Shown: positions 7,147-14,587 of the stretch, in pieces
Layout: the number at the start of each line of letters is the position of its first letter
Numbering within the stretch: the first letter of the stretch is position 1
Source of the DNA: Muribaculaceae bacterium
GTDB taxonomy: Bacteria > Bacteroidota > Bacteroidia > Bacteroidales > Muribaculaceae
DNA: 32,853 nucleotides
Direction: 5' to 3'
Assembly: GCA_029061925.1 (NCBI GenBank)
Contig: JAIDRE010000036.1
Location: 1-32,853 of the forward strand
Made by a program: the position numbers and the translations under genes
The notes under the pieces: model-generated
Seen by the model: the letters and a program-made list of their open reading frames with translations, nothing else
Told to the model about the DNA's origin: nothing
Databases searched by the model: none

Positions 7147-7770
7147 TTAATGAATTACACGTCGGGCACCTTTATAGCGACTGCTGTAGTATGGTGCCGA
7201 GGTTTTGTCGATGCGTATTCCGCCACTCGATGCCGAGTGAATGAAGGTTACAACACCTTTTTCATCGGGTTCTGAAATAGCAATGCCTACATGTCCGATT
7301 CGTGAGCCGATTTCACGTCCATTGAAAAACAGGAGATCGCCGGGGAGAATTTCGTGATGATTAATATGTTTACCATCACAAAATTGGGCACTTGACGAGG
7401 TTGAAAGTTTATATCCAAATTGATTGAAAATATAGCTCGTAAAGCCTGAACAGTCAAATCCGGCAGGGGTTTTGCCTCCACTGCGATATTGAGTGCCAAT
7501 ATATTTTTTGGCAGTGGAAATAAGGTCGTTGATTATGATATTAATTTTATTTTCTTCGATTTTTTCACCAAAGAGCATTTCCATCCCGGCTGCTATTATT
7601 ACCTGGTCGGAAGATGTGTCATAAAGTCGGTTTTCAACAATTAAATCAGAATTATTTAATTGTTTAATTAGGGTCTGTTGGTCATCATTGTTGACCGGTT
7701 GAGCAGCAAGAGTGCTAAAGCTCATAACTGACAAAAAGAGTGATACAGCTATGCTTGTGTTTGGTTTCAT
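7147..7770 (-). CDS. exported NlpC/P60 family peptidoglycan hydrolase
   Basis: A 207-residue protein with a Sec signal peptide (residues 1-23, ending SFSTLAA). An NlpC/P60 (peptidase family C40) domain fills residues 80-205. The catalytic Cys107 is in FDCSGFTSYIF, His160 in RIGHVGIAI and His178 in TFIHSA, in the right order and spacing. Such enzymes cut peptide stems of peptidoglycan, often gamma-D-Glu to diamino acid bonds, in the periplasm. Residues 25-80 are a short helical linker with no SH3 domain, so substrate targeting is unclear. No strong promoter was found in the 123 bases upstream. The next gene on the same strand (7894-9156) lies upstream and could read through, but their functions are unrelated. 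Confidence 0.88.
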   Translation of the reverse strand: MKPNTSIAVSLFLSVMSFSTLAAQPVNNDDQQTLIKQLNNSDLIVENRLYDTSSDQVIIAAGMEMLFGEKIEENKINIIINDLISTAKKYIGTQYRSGGKTPAGFDCSGFTSYIFNQFGYKLSTSSSAQFCDGKHINHHEILPGDLLFFNGREIGSRIGHVGIAISEPDEKGVVTFIHSASSGGIRIDKTSAPYYSSRYKGARRVIH

Positions 7771-7893
7771 AGGAGATAAATCACTGAGGTTTTTGTGGGT
7801 ATAAATAGACTCTTAATTGTAGAAGATGATTTTGACTTTATAACATAAAATGGTTTTAAAAAGTTCGACAATAGTTTAAAAAAAATTCAATAA

Positions 7894-9156
7894 TCAGTGA
7901 ATGCATTTCACGAGATAGTCGCGAGCCATGTCCCAGGGGATAATTTCGGGCTGACCGGGGACAAGATTTACGGGATGCTCGTTGAGCAATGTAGCAACAT
8001 AGTATTTGCTCGATTTCTTTGCCTGGAACAGTATCATCTGGAGGTTGGCAGCCATCGGTACAACATAAAAGTCATGCCAGTTTTGGGCTACGGTCTCAAA
8101 ATCGTCGGTGAAGTAGTCGCACCCCGGAACTTTCATCAATGATAGCAAGGGCATGAGGGTTTCGGCATGTCCAAAACGGAGCTGAACGGTAGTGGTTCGT
8201 GCGCTTGGTTTCATAATGAAAAGGTCGGTCGAGACGATTAGGTCCTGAAGCAGGGGCGACGCGATGTCTGCGGGGATTGTCGAAACCGAGGTGGCGGTGC
8301 GCTGAAGATATTGACGCAGGTTGAAACAAGACCAAAGGGCGGTGTATTCTTTGTCAGAGAAGAATCGGGGACCGTCAGCCGGCATCGACATTGCGCTCAA
8401 TCCTGCCAACACATAATATTCAAGAAGGGCAGCATCGCGGGCATCATCGTCCGATTCAAATTTATATTTCTTGCCGACAACACGATAGATCGGGTCGAGC
8501 GGAATTATCTTTTTGATATATTCTTTGTAGGACTTCTCCCACGCTTTATTTTTAATAAATGAGATATAGCTTTGGTTGACATCAAAAAAGCGCATGAGTG
8601 GCGATGTGCTTCGACCGGTGAGAGTGGCGATTTCTGATGTGTTGTCGAGTTCGTCTATTTCATGCACAAACGAGAACATGCTCATCATTGCTCGTGGCGA
8701 ATAAGATGAGATTGCGTTGATATTTTTGCCTTTGAAAAGGGTGGGAAATGTCTTGACCATTCGTTGGGCGATGCCGCGGTGTTCTGCCATTCCGAGCGAG
8801 TCGAGCGCACCCCAGCGTCCGGTCGATTGCTTGATGACTTCGGCTGTTATTGCTTTTAGCTGACGGCCCAGCTGAGTTATGGTGCCGAGCGAGTCGGCGC
8901 GGTTGAGCAGTTTCATCAATCCGAGAGTATGAGCCGAACCTGCCGGATAGCGTGCGCCGTGGCGACCGACATGGTTGATGAAAACCGGGGTCAGCGAGTC
9001 GGGATAGGTGTTTAATTTTTCAGGTGCGGGATAGGGTTTGAGGCTACCTTGACAGTTGACGGGTGAAATGGTTGGAAGGGTTGCCGACAAACAAACCGGA
9101 ATCAAGAGTGCCGCCCCCGATATCATGGCGACAAAAAGATGTCGTATTTTTTGCAT
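7894..9156 (-). CDS. exported histidine acid phosphatase, MINPP-type phytase
   Basis: A 420-residue protein with a signal peptide (about 1-25). It is a clade-2 histidine phosphatase: RHGARYP at 65-71 contains the nucleophile His66, and RFGHAETL at 327-334 carries the HAE tripeptide that marks multiple inositol-polyphosphate phosphatases, where most acid phosphatases have HD. The length matches the periplasmic or surface MINPP of Bacteroides (about 425 residues). It should hydrolyse phytate and lower inositol phosphates stepwise, supplying phosphate and inositol phosphates in the gut. The residue before Cys22 is Val, so the lipobox is poor and a soluble periplasmic form is more likely. The start MQKIRHLF gives a normal signal peptide; a -7 element lies at 9193-9200. 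Confidence 0.85.
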   Translation of the reverse strand: MQKIRHLFVAMISGAALLIPVCLSATLPTISPVNCQGSLKPYPAPEKLNTYPDSLTPVFINHVGRHGARYPAGSAHTLGLMKLLNRADSLGTITQLGRQLKAITAEVIKQSTGRWGALDSLGMAEHRGIAQRMVKTFPTLFKGKNINAISSYSPRAMMSMFSFVHEIDELDNTSEIATLTGRSTSPLMRFFDVNQSYISFIKNKAWEKSYKEYIKKIIPLDPIYRVVGKKYKFESDDDARDAALLEYYVLAGLSAMSMPADGPRFFSDKEYTALWSCFNLRQYLQRTATSVSTIPADIASPLLQDLIVSTDLFIMKPSARTTTVQLRFGHAETLMPLLSLMKVPGCDYFTDDFETVAQNWHDFYVVPMAANLQMILFQAKKSSKYYVATLLNEHPVNLVPGQPEIIPWDMARDYLVKCIH

Positions 9157-9181
9157 GACTTATAATTATGTATTAAATTTG
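9150..9181 (+). promoter_or_regulatory. promoter of the TPR-protein gene
   Basis: TTTG (9150-9153), 20 bases, TAAATTTG (9174-9181): a perfect Bacteroidota promoter. Transcription should start near 9188, before the ATG at 9207. Its -33 element lies inside the start region of the divergent phosphatase gene. Confidence 0.75.
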
Positions 9182-9192
9182 AATTTAGAATA

Positions 9193-9200
9193 CAAATATA
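9193..9200 (-). promoter_or_regulatory. -7 element of the phosphatase promoter
   Basis: The minus strand reads TATATTTG, a full -7 match 36 bases before the ATG at 9156. No good -33 was seen. It overlaps the initially transcribed region of the divergent TPR gene. Confidence 0.45.
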
Positions 9201-9206
9201 GTATAA

Positions 9207-9482
9207 ATGAATGAAATAAAAGAAATCGAAACCCTATTATCTGAAAATCGGCTTGATGAAGCCCTGGATATAATTGATAAGATGATCAAGCAGGGGAGCG
9301 ATAATCTCGATTTGCTCTATTTTTACCGAGGCAAGGTCAACTGGCGCAAAGGGTTTAACACTCAGGCTATAACCGACTATGAACATTCGGTAGCCATTAA
9401 CCCAAAAAGCAAAGCGAGCCACGCTTTAGAGATGGCTCGCAGTGTAATCGATTTTTTTAATCCCGACTTGTTAAATCCGTGA
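9207..9482 (+). CDS. small TPR-repeat protein
   Basis: A 91-residue protein made of about two and a half tetratricopeptide repeats. Residues 14-45 (RLDEALDIIDKMIKQ, then DLLYFYRGKVNWRKG) and 50-85 (NTQAITDYEHSVAINPKSKA) show the usual small/large residue pattern, and INP is the classic TPR end. There is no signal peptide, so it is probably a cytoplasmic scaffold that binds a partner protein; the partner is unknown. It is expressed from a near-perfect promoter (9150-9181) that overlaps the start of the divergent phosphatase gene. Its stop codon lies 3 bases from the stop of the convergent DUF308 gene, leaving no room for a separate terminator. Confidence 0.8.
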   Translation: MNEIKEIETLLSENRLDEALDIIDKMIKQGSDNLDLLYFYRGKVNWRKGFNTQAITDYEHSVAINPKSKASHALEMARSVIDFFNPDLLNP

Positions 9483-9485
9483 GGA

Positions 9486-10103
9486 TTACTCGCCGGTTGA
9501 TTCCTCGATATGCTTGGTTTCTTTGGCAGGTTCGATGGCGTGAGCGGCCTCATCGGTCTTTTCAGACCCGGTTGCTGCCGCGGCTCCCATTGCAAAGAAT
9601 GAGTTGAGACCATATAAAATCATGCCGACACCGGTGATTATAACCATCAGATGAATGTCCTCAAGAAGCGAATCGCTACACATCATTATAACGCCACCGA
9701 CAATCAATACCACCGGAATGATATAAAGCCAGCCCGATAATCGGGCTTCTTTATAACCGAAAACCATCACACAAATCTGAGTGATACCTCCTATAATAAG
9801 AATCAGGGCAAACAGATAGACAAGAATCGTGCCGAAGAACGGAGGGTAGAAAAACATTGCCAGTCCGATCAACACTCCGGCAATGCCCGAAATCCAGCCC
9901 GACAAACGGGTGAAAGAATTTCCTTTTCGTTTGCTGCTGTGGTTCATCATTACAAACACGTTTATAACGCCGGCAATAAAAAAGCCACAGCCAATTATCT
10001 TGACAATCGTGTGGTCTAATTGAGGACGGTCGCTGATTATGCACAAAATAACACCTAAAGCAATTAGGATGAAGTTTGTCAAAACTGACGCTGAATTTTT
10101 CAT
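9486..10103 (-). CDS. DUF308 (HdeD-like) inner-membrane protein
   Basis: A 205-residue integral membrane protein with six predicted helices, roughly 9-25, 33-51, 69-87, 90-111, 122-141 and 150-172, arranged as three similar pairs with the GW(I/L) turns typical of DUF308. The family includes E. coli HdeD, an acid-stress membrane protein, but its molecular job is unknown. The C-terminus (175-205) is soluble and acidic (KTDEAAHAIEPAKETKHIEE). It converges on the TPR gene with a 3-base gap and is divergent from aspA; a 195-base AT-rich spacer holds the palindrome-like TTATATATATTATATAA near 10131. No clear promoter was found for it. Confidence 0.82.
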   Translation of the reverse strand: MKNSASVLTNFILIALGVILCIISDRPQLDHTIVKIIGCGFFIAGVINVFVMMNHSSKRKGNSFTRLSGWISGIAGVLIGLAMFFYPPFFGTILVYLFALILIIGGITQICVMVFGYKEARLSGWLYIIPVVLIVGGVIMMCSDSLLEDIHLMVIITGVGMILYGLNSFFAMGAAAATGSEKTDEAAHAIEPAKETKHIEESTGE

Positions 10104-10241
10104 AATTCTATCGTAATTTTTTTCAATTTGTTATATATATTATATAAACAATAATCAAACTGATAATGTTGTAAATTTATGATAAAAAACATGTTCTGAA
10201 TTAATTAACCAAAATTAACACTAACGTAATGGAATAATATT

Positions 10242-10249
10242 TATTTTTG
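10242..10249 (+). promoter_or_regulatory. -7 element of the aspA promoter
   Basis: TATTTTTG followed by CAG, a full -7 match 49 bases before the ATG at 10299. No TTTG was found at the expected -33 distance. Confidence 0.5.
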
Positions 10250-10298
10250 CAGACCTATTGAAATTTAACCTTATAAAATACCCTTAAATTTGAAAAAT

Positions 10299-11720
10299 AT
10301 GACAGAAAAATTTCGCACCGAGAGCGACCTTATCGGCGCTCGTGAAGTACCTGAATCAGCTCTTTATGGTGTTCAAACCCTTCGCGGAATCGAGAACTTT
10401 GAAATTTCAAAGTTCCATTTGAATGAATACCCCGCATTTATCAAAGGTCTTGCTATCACTAAGATGGCAGCCGCTAATGCAAACTATGAGCTCGGTCTTC
10501 TCACCAAAGAACTCCACGATGCTATCGTTCAGGCTTGCCAGGAAATTCTTGACGGCAAACACCACGAACAGTTCCCTATCGATATGATTCAGGGTGGTGC
10601 CGGTACAACTACCAACATGAACGCAAACGAGGTTATCGCTAACCGTGCTCTCGAAATCATGGGTCACAAACGTGGCGAATACCAATATTGCTCACCCAAC
10701 GACCATGTCAACTGCGCTCAGTCAACCAATGACGCTTATCCGACCGCAATCCACATCGGTATGTATTTCTCTCACCTCCGCTTTGTTGAGCACTTCAAAG
10801 TGTTGATCGAAGCATTCCGCAAAAAAGGTGAAGAGTTCAAGAACATCATCAAGATGGGTCGTACTCAGCTCGAAGATGCAGTTCCGATGACTCTCGGTCA
10901 GACATTCAACGGTTTTGCAAGCATCCTTAACGACGAAATCAAACACCTCAACGAGGCTGCTGAAGATTTCTTGACCGTAAACATGGGTGCAACAGCAATC
11001 GGTACAGGTATCTGCGCTGAACCCGGATATGCTGAAAAATGTGTTGCAGCTCTCGGTAAAATCACCGGCTGGGACATCAAACTTTCAGGCGACCTCGTTG
11101 GAGCAACTTCTGACACATCTTGCCTCGTAGGCTATGCTTCAGCCCTCAAACGTGTGGCTGTTAAGATGAATAAAATCTGTAACGACCTCCGTCTTCTCGC
11201 CAGCGGTCCCCGTTGTGGTCTCGGTGAATTCAACCTCCCCGCAATGCAGCCCGGTTCATCAATCATGCCCGGTAAAGTTAACCCTGTTATCCCCGAGGTT
11301 ATGAACCAGATCTGCTACAAAGTTATCGGTAACGAACTTTGCGTAACCATGTCGGGCGAAGCTGCTCAGATGGAGTTGAACGCAATGGAACCCGTTATGG
11401 CACAGTGCGACTTTGAATCGGTTGACCTTATGATCAACGGTTTTGAAACACTCCGCACCCGTTGTATCGAAGGCATCGTTGCCAACGAAGACCGTTGCCG
11501 TGCTCACGTTCACAATTCAATCGGTGTTGTTACCGCTCTCAACCCTGTTATCGGTTACAAAAACTCAACCAAGATTGCTAAAGAAGCGCTCGAAACAGGT
11601 AAACCCGTTTATGATCTCGTTCTCGAACACGGAATTTTGACCAAGAAAGATCTTGACACAATTCTTGCTCCCGAAAACATGATCAAACCCGTTAAACTCG
11701 ACATCAAACCACTCAAATAA
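10299..11720 (+). CDS. aspA: aspartate ammonia-lyase (aspartase)
   Basis: A 473-residue member of the aspartase/fumarase superfamily. It converts L-aspartate to fumarate and ammonia in the cytoplasm, feeding the fumarate respiration and succinate pathways of Bacteroidales. Family marks are GGAGTTTNMNANEV (99-112), NDHVNCAQSTNDAYPT (134-149) and the SS-loop GSSIMPGKVNPVIPEVMN (319-336) with catalytic Ser321. The N-terminus (EKFRTESDLIGAREVPESAL, then YGVQTLR) follows E. coli AspA closely and differs from class II fumarase, so aspartase is preferred. A TTG three codons upstream (10290) is in frame, but the ATG gives the usual N-terminus. Codons are strongly biased toward C-ending forms, as in highly expressed genes of this window. 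It is a single-gene unit ended by the hairpin at 11747. Confidence 0.95.
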   Translation: MTEKFRTESDLIGAREVPESALYGVQTLRGIENFEISKFHLNEYPAFIKGLAITKMAAANANYELGLLTKELHDAIVQACQEILDGKHHEQFPIDMIQGGAGTTTNMNANEVIANRALEIMGHKRGEYQYCSPNDHVNCAQSTNDAYPTAIHIGMYFSHLRFVEHFKVLIEAFRKKGEEFKNIIKMGRTQLEDAVPMTLGQTFNGFASILNDEIKHLNEAAEDFLTVNMGATAIGTGICAEPGYAEKCVAALGKITGWDIKLSGDLVGATSDTSCLVGYASALKRVAVKMNKICNDLRLLASGPRCGLGEFNLPAMQPGSSIMPGKVNPVIPEVMNQICYKVIGNELCVTMSGEAAQMELNAMEPVMAQCDFESVDLMINGFETLRTRCIEGIVANEDRCRAHVHNSIGVVTALNPVIGYKNSTKIAKEALETGKPVYDLVLEHGILTKKDLDTILAPENMIKPVKLDIKPLK

Positions 11721-11746
11721 AATAGCTTTTTGAGTTATAAAAAATT

Positions 11747-11781
11747 ATCCCGGCTGTCTTTTCGATAGTCGGGATATTTTT
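11747..11781 (+). terminator. aspA terminator
   Basis: A 12-bp stem, ATCCCGGCTGTC (11747-11758) with GATAGTCGGGAT (11764-11775), with two G-U pairs and a 5-base loop TTTTC, followed by ATTTTTTG. It is a standard intrinsic terminator 26 bases after the aspA stop. Confidence 0.88.
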
Positions 11782-11789
11782 TGTATGTA

Positions 11790-11868
11790 TTGCCAAATGT
11801 CGTGTCGCCGGTATTGAATTAATTTGATAATTAGTCATTTTGGCAAATAAAAAGGAAATTTTTGCCAA
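11790..11868. promoter_or_regulatory. three TTTGGCAA-like sites upstream of pldA
   Basis: TTGCCAAA at 11790-11797, TTGGCAAA at 11840-11847 and TTTGCCAA at 11861-11868. The last two form an 8-bp inverted repeat with 13 bases between. They lie just upstream of the -7 element at 11889, where an operator could act. This is pattern only; the binding protein is unknown. Confidence 0.35.
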
Positions 11869-11888
11869 TATATTTGACCTAAATATAT

Positions 11889-11896
11889 TAATTTTG
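11889..11896 (+). promoter_or_regulatory. -7 element of the pldA promoter
   Basis: TAATTTTG followed by CAAA, a full -7 match 25 bases before the ATG at 11922. TTTG at 11861-11864 is 24 bases upstream, slightly too far for the usual -33 spacing. Confidence 0.5.
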
Positions 11897-11921
11897 CAAA
11901 AAATTCATCTATTAGTTTTCT

Positions 11922-12776
11922 ATGTCTGTCACTTTTCATCGCATTATCTTAATACTTTTTGCAATTATAGGTTCCTTTTCAGTGACCGGTTCGGCTCAGA
12001 TGGTTAATAACGTCCGTGCTCAAAAAATCAATGTCGATAGCCTGCGTGCCGAGTATGACAAAGGTCCATATTTTGGAATGTATAAAGATAATTATTTCAT
12101 TTTTGGTCCGTCAATCGGGCCTAAGCCAACCCGAGAAAATACAAACGTAAAATTTCAAATCTCAATTCAGCAAAAGCTTACCCGTTCGGTTCTTCCGTGG
12201 GGGACATATCTCTATCTCTATTATACCCAAAAGGTGTTCTGGAACATCCTCCAGGAGTCGTTGCCTATGACCGACCTCAACTTCAACCCCGGTCTCGGCT
12301 TGGCAAAACCGCTGTTTTCCAACGGAAGATATCTCGGTAAACTAACTCTTCAACTTGAGCATGAGAGTAACGGTCGCGACTCAATTTGGTCACGCTCTTG
12401 GAACCGCCTGACCTTTGGCGCAAGCATCTGGCTCGATGAGATATTTATGGTTCACGGCAAAGTGTGGGTTCCGTTTATCGACAGCGGCAATAACAAAGAT
12501 CTGTTGAAATATTATGGTATCTTTCAGTTTGGTAGCCAGTTCATGACCTATAACCGCAAGTGGAAATTTGGCTTGATGCTGATGAAACGTCAAGGATGGA
12601 ACTTCAATTTCAACTTCATTGGCGAGGTAAGCTACAGCTTCTCCAAAAAATCGGACTGGGGACTCTACCTACAATACTACAACGGCTATGGCGAGGGTTT
12701 GCTCGACTACAACAAGTTCCACTCCCAGCTCCGTCTTGGAGTCATCTTCCGCCCCCTGATGTTCAGCGATTATTAA
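11922..12776 (+). CDS. pldA: outer-membrane phospholipase A (OMPLA)
   Basis: A 284-residue protein with a signal peptide (about 1-25, ending VTGSAQ). The body is an OMPLA-type beta-barrel, with alternating aromatic strands (for example YLYLYYTQKVFW) and a C-terminal strand. The diagnostic block HESNGRDSIWSRSWNRL (147-163) has the catalytic triad His147, Ser149 and Asn161, in the same order and spacing as E. coli OMPLA (His142, Ser144, Asn156). The enzyme hydrolyses acyl chains of phospholipids that reach the outer leaflet, and so helps keep outer-membrane asymmetry; in E. coli it needs Ca2+ and dimerisation. It stands alone; phospholipid synthesis genes (psd, pssA) lie 8 kb away on the same strand. 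The final residues MFSDY do not end in Phe, as many barrels do. Confidence 0.9.
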   Translation: MSVTFHRIILILFAIIGSFSVTGSAQMVNNVRAQKINVDSLRAEYDKGPYFGMYKDNYFIFGPSIGPKPTRENTNVKFQISIQQKLTRSVLPWGTYLYLYYTQKVFWNILQESLPMTDLNFNPGLGLAKPLFSNGRYLGKLTLQLEHESNGRDSIWSRSWNRLTFGASIWLDEIFMVHGKVWVPFIDSGNNKDLLKYYGIFQFGSQFMTYNRKWKFGLMLMKRQGWNFNFNFIGEVSYSFSKKSDWGLYLQYYNGYGEGLLDYNKFHSQLRLGVIFRPLMFSDY

Positions 12777-12853
12777 AAATCAAATTCTTCGAGGGTCATT
12801 GTTGAGAGTTCTTGGATGCGTGGAACAAGGCGTTTAAAGTGTTCCGATTCCAT
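12773..12853 (-). other. short ORF, possible gene remnant (26 residues)
   Basis: On the minus strand an ATG at 12851-12853 opens 26 codons (MESEHFKRLVPRIQELSTMT, then LEEFDF) and ends in TAA overlapping the pldA stop. The peptide has natural composition and an amphipathic helix pattern. A TAG lies three codons before the ATG. It may be the 3' end of a lost gene, or chance. The rest of 12777-13057 holds only AT-rich DNA and the promoter at 12974. Confidence 0.25.
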
Positions 12854-12973
12854 GTGGGCTTTCTAAAATGCAATATTTTAAATTGAATATTCTCTTGTTT
12901 CCCCCCAAAAATTCTGAATAATCATGCGTTCATAGAACATTTATTTGTTGAGGGTTATTTTGGAATGGTTTAG

Positions 12974-13003
12974 TTTGTTATTTACGCGATTTTATTAATT
13001 TTG
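12974..13003 (+). promoter_or_regulatory. promoter of the transporter-HAD fusion gene
   Basis: TTTG (12974-12977), 18 bases, TAATTTTG (12996-13003) followed by CA. The -7 is a full match and the spacing is one base short of the usual 19-21. The ATG at 13058 follows after a leader of about 48 bases. Confidence 0.6.
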
Positions 13004-13057
13004 CACTGAAATTAAGTCATAACCCGAGTGCTTGCTACCTCGTTAAAAACAAGATTT

Positions 13058-14431
13058 ATGAATAAACTGACTTTTTCGCTTCCCTATTTGGTGTTGACTA
13101 CGCTATTTTGTGTATGTCTTATCATCGCCAACCTCATTGAGATTAAAACTGTTGACCTCGGTTGGTTCACGATTACGGCAGGGGTGATTGTTTTCCCGAT
13201 TTCCTACATTATTAACGATTGTGTTGTTGAGGTCTATGGACTAAAACGCGCTAAGGTTATGATTTGGCTCGGATTTGGTGCCGGGTTATTTGTGTCGCTG
13301 ATGCTCCAGTTGGCATTGGTACTTCCCGGCGGAGCCGAATGGACGCGCCAGGAATCGATGGTTGATATTTATGGAGCAGTTCCGCGCATAATGTTTGCGA
13401 GCTATGCCGCTTTTTTGGCAGGATCGATGGTTAATGCGCTGGTGATGAACCGTATGAAAATCAAGGACGGCAATCGACGTTTTTCGATTAGGGCTATCGT
13501 GTCTTCGCTGTTTGGCGAGGGAATTGATTCGGTGATATTCTTCCCGATTGCTTTTGGCGGAATCTTTTCGGTTGACACTATCGTTTCGTGTATTATTACA
13601 CAAACATTGCTGAAAACCGTATATGAAATATTCATTTTGCCGGTGACTATCGGTGTGGTGAAAAAAGTTAAACAAATCGACCCGTCAGCCGACGAGGGGT
13701 CTCTCGATCTCGCGCGTATTAAATATGTGTGGGTCGATCTTGACGATACAATCTGGGATTTTGCTAATAATTCCCACACCTCGTTGGCGACCTTGTTTGA
13801 GCGTCATCAGCTCGACCGCTACTTCAAGGATGTTGATGCGTTTCGCGAGATCTATTACCGTCACAACCATGCGCTGTGGGATGTTTATAACCAGGGCAAA
13901 ATAACCCGAGAGTTTTTGCAACGTGAACGTTTCATGCGTCCGTTGCTTGAAGTCGGCGTGCCTGACGACGAGGCGCAGAAGATGTGGAATGATCTCCACG
14001 TTGACTATCTCGACATTTTGGGTAGCCATTCAAAACTGATTGAAGGTGCTCGTGAGCTTCTCGACACACTTCGCGCGCGCGGATATAAAATAGGTGTAAT
14101 CAGCAACGGTTTTAAAGGCATACAATACAACAAGCTGAAATCATCGGGACTTGACGGATGGTTTGACGAGATTGTGTTGAGCGACGAGATTGAAGTCAAC
14201 AAGCCCGACCGTCGCCTGTTTGAGTATGCCCTTAAAAAAGCAGGCGCCACCGCCCGCGAGTCGGTCATCATCGGTGACAACCGTATGACCGATATTCACG
14301 GGGGAGCACAAGCCGGATGGCAAACCATTTATTTTAATCGTGACGGAAAGAGTCCCCAATCAGACGAGGCAAACCTCACGGTGACCAATTTGCACGATCT
14401 AATCGGGTTATTTAATCAAAACAAACGTTAA
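13058..14431 (+). CDS. queuosine-precursor transporter fused to HAD phosphatase
   Basis: One 457-residue reading frame with two complete domains. Residues 1-205 are a six-helix membrane protein of the YhhQ/VUT family (queuosine precursor transporter), with the hallmark YIINDCVVEVYG (50-61) and a second block FGEGIDSVIFFPIAFGG (152-168). Residues 221-455 are a HAD-superfamily hydrolase of the YjjG-like subgroup: DLDDT (227-231, nucleophile D227, acid D229), SN (349-350), K382, and GDN (406-408) with D412, so all four HAD motifs are intact. YhhQ imports preQ0/preQ1; YjjG-type enzymes dephosphorylate nucleoside monophosphates. A 15-residue linker joins them, with the HAD part presumably cytoplasmic. 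A GTG ten codons earlier (13028) is in frame, but the ATG starts at the natural transporter N-terminus. Confidence 0.88.
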   Translation: MNKLTFSLPYLVLTTLFCVCLIIANLIEIKTVDLGWFTITAGVIVFPISYIINDCVVEVYGLKRAKVMIWLGFGAGLFVSLMLQLALVLPGGAEWTRQESMVDIYGAVPRIMFASYAAFLAGSMVNALVMNRMKIKDGNRRFSIRAIVSSLFGEGIDSVIFFPIAFGGIFSVDTIVSCIITQTLLKTVYEIFILPVTIGVVKKVKQIDPSADEGSLDLARIKYVWVDLDDTIWDFANNSHTSLATLFERHQLDRYFKDVDAFREIYYRHNHALWDVYNQGKITREFLQRERFMRPLLEVGVPDDEAQKMWNDLHVDYLDILGSHSKLIEGARELLDTLRARGYKIGVISNGFKGIQYNKLKSSGLDGWFDEIVLSDEIEVNKPDRRLFEYALKKAGATARESVIIGDNRMTDIHGGAQAGWQTIYFNRDGKSPQSDEANLTVTNLHDLIGLFNQNKR

Positions 14432-14500
14432 AATATACGAAACTTTGGGTAGAAAACACCTCAAAACATACTTTAATTATAAAAAAGCTGTGTCGTAAAC

Positions 14501-14530
14501 CTTGCAATTGAAAGATAATTCGTATATTTG
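14501..14530 (+). promoter_or_regulatory. secDF promoter
   Basis: CTTG (14501-14504), 18 bases, TATATTTG (14523-14530) followed by CAAG. The -7 is a full match. A leader of about 50 bases precedes the ATG at 14588. Confidence 0.6.
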
Positions 14531-14587
14531 CAAGCTGAAAAATAGACGAATTAAATTTAAAACTAATCATACATTTATTAACTAAAC

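Noticed and set aside
10290..10298. TTG start for aspartase
   Set aside because: The ATG at 10299 gives the normal AspA N-terminus; the TTG adds three residues without support.
13028..13057. GTG start for the transporter-HAD fusion
   Set aside because: The ATG at 13058 begins right at the first membrane segment and has the natural form for the family.
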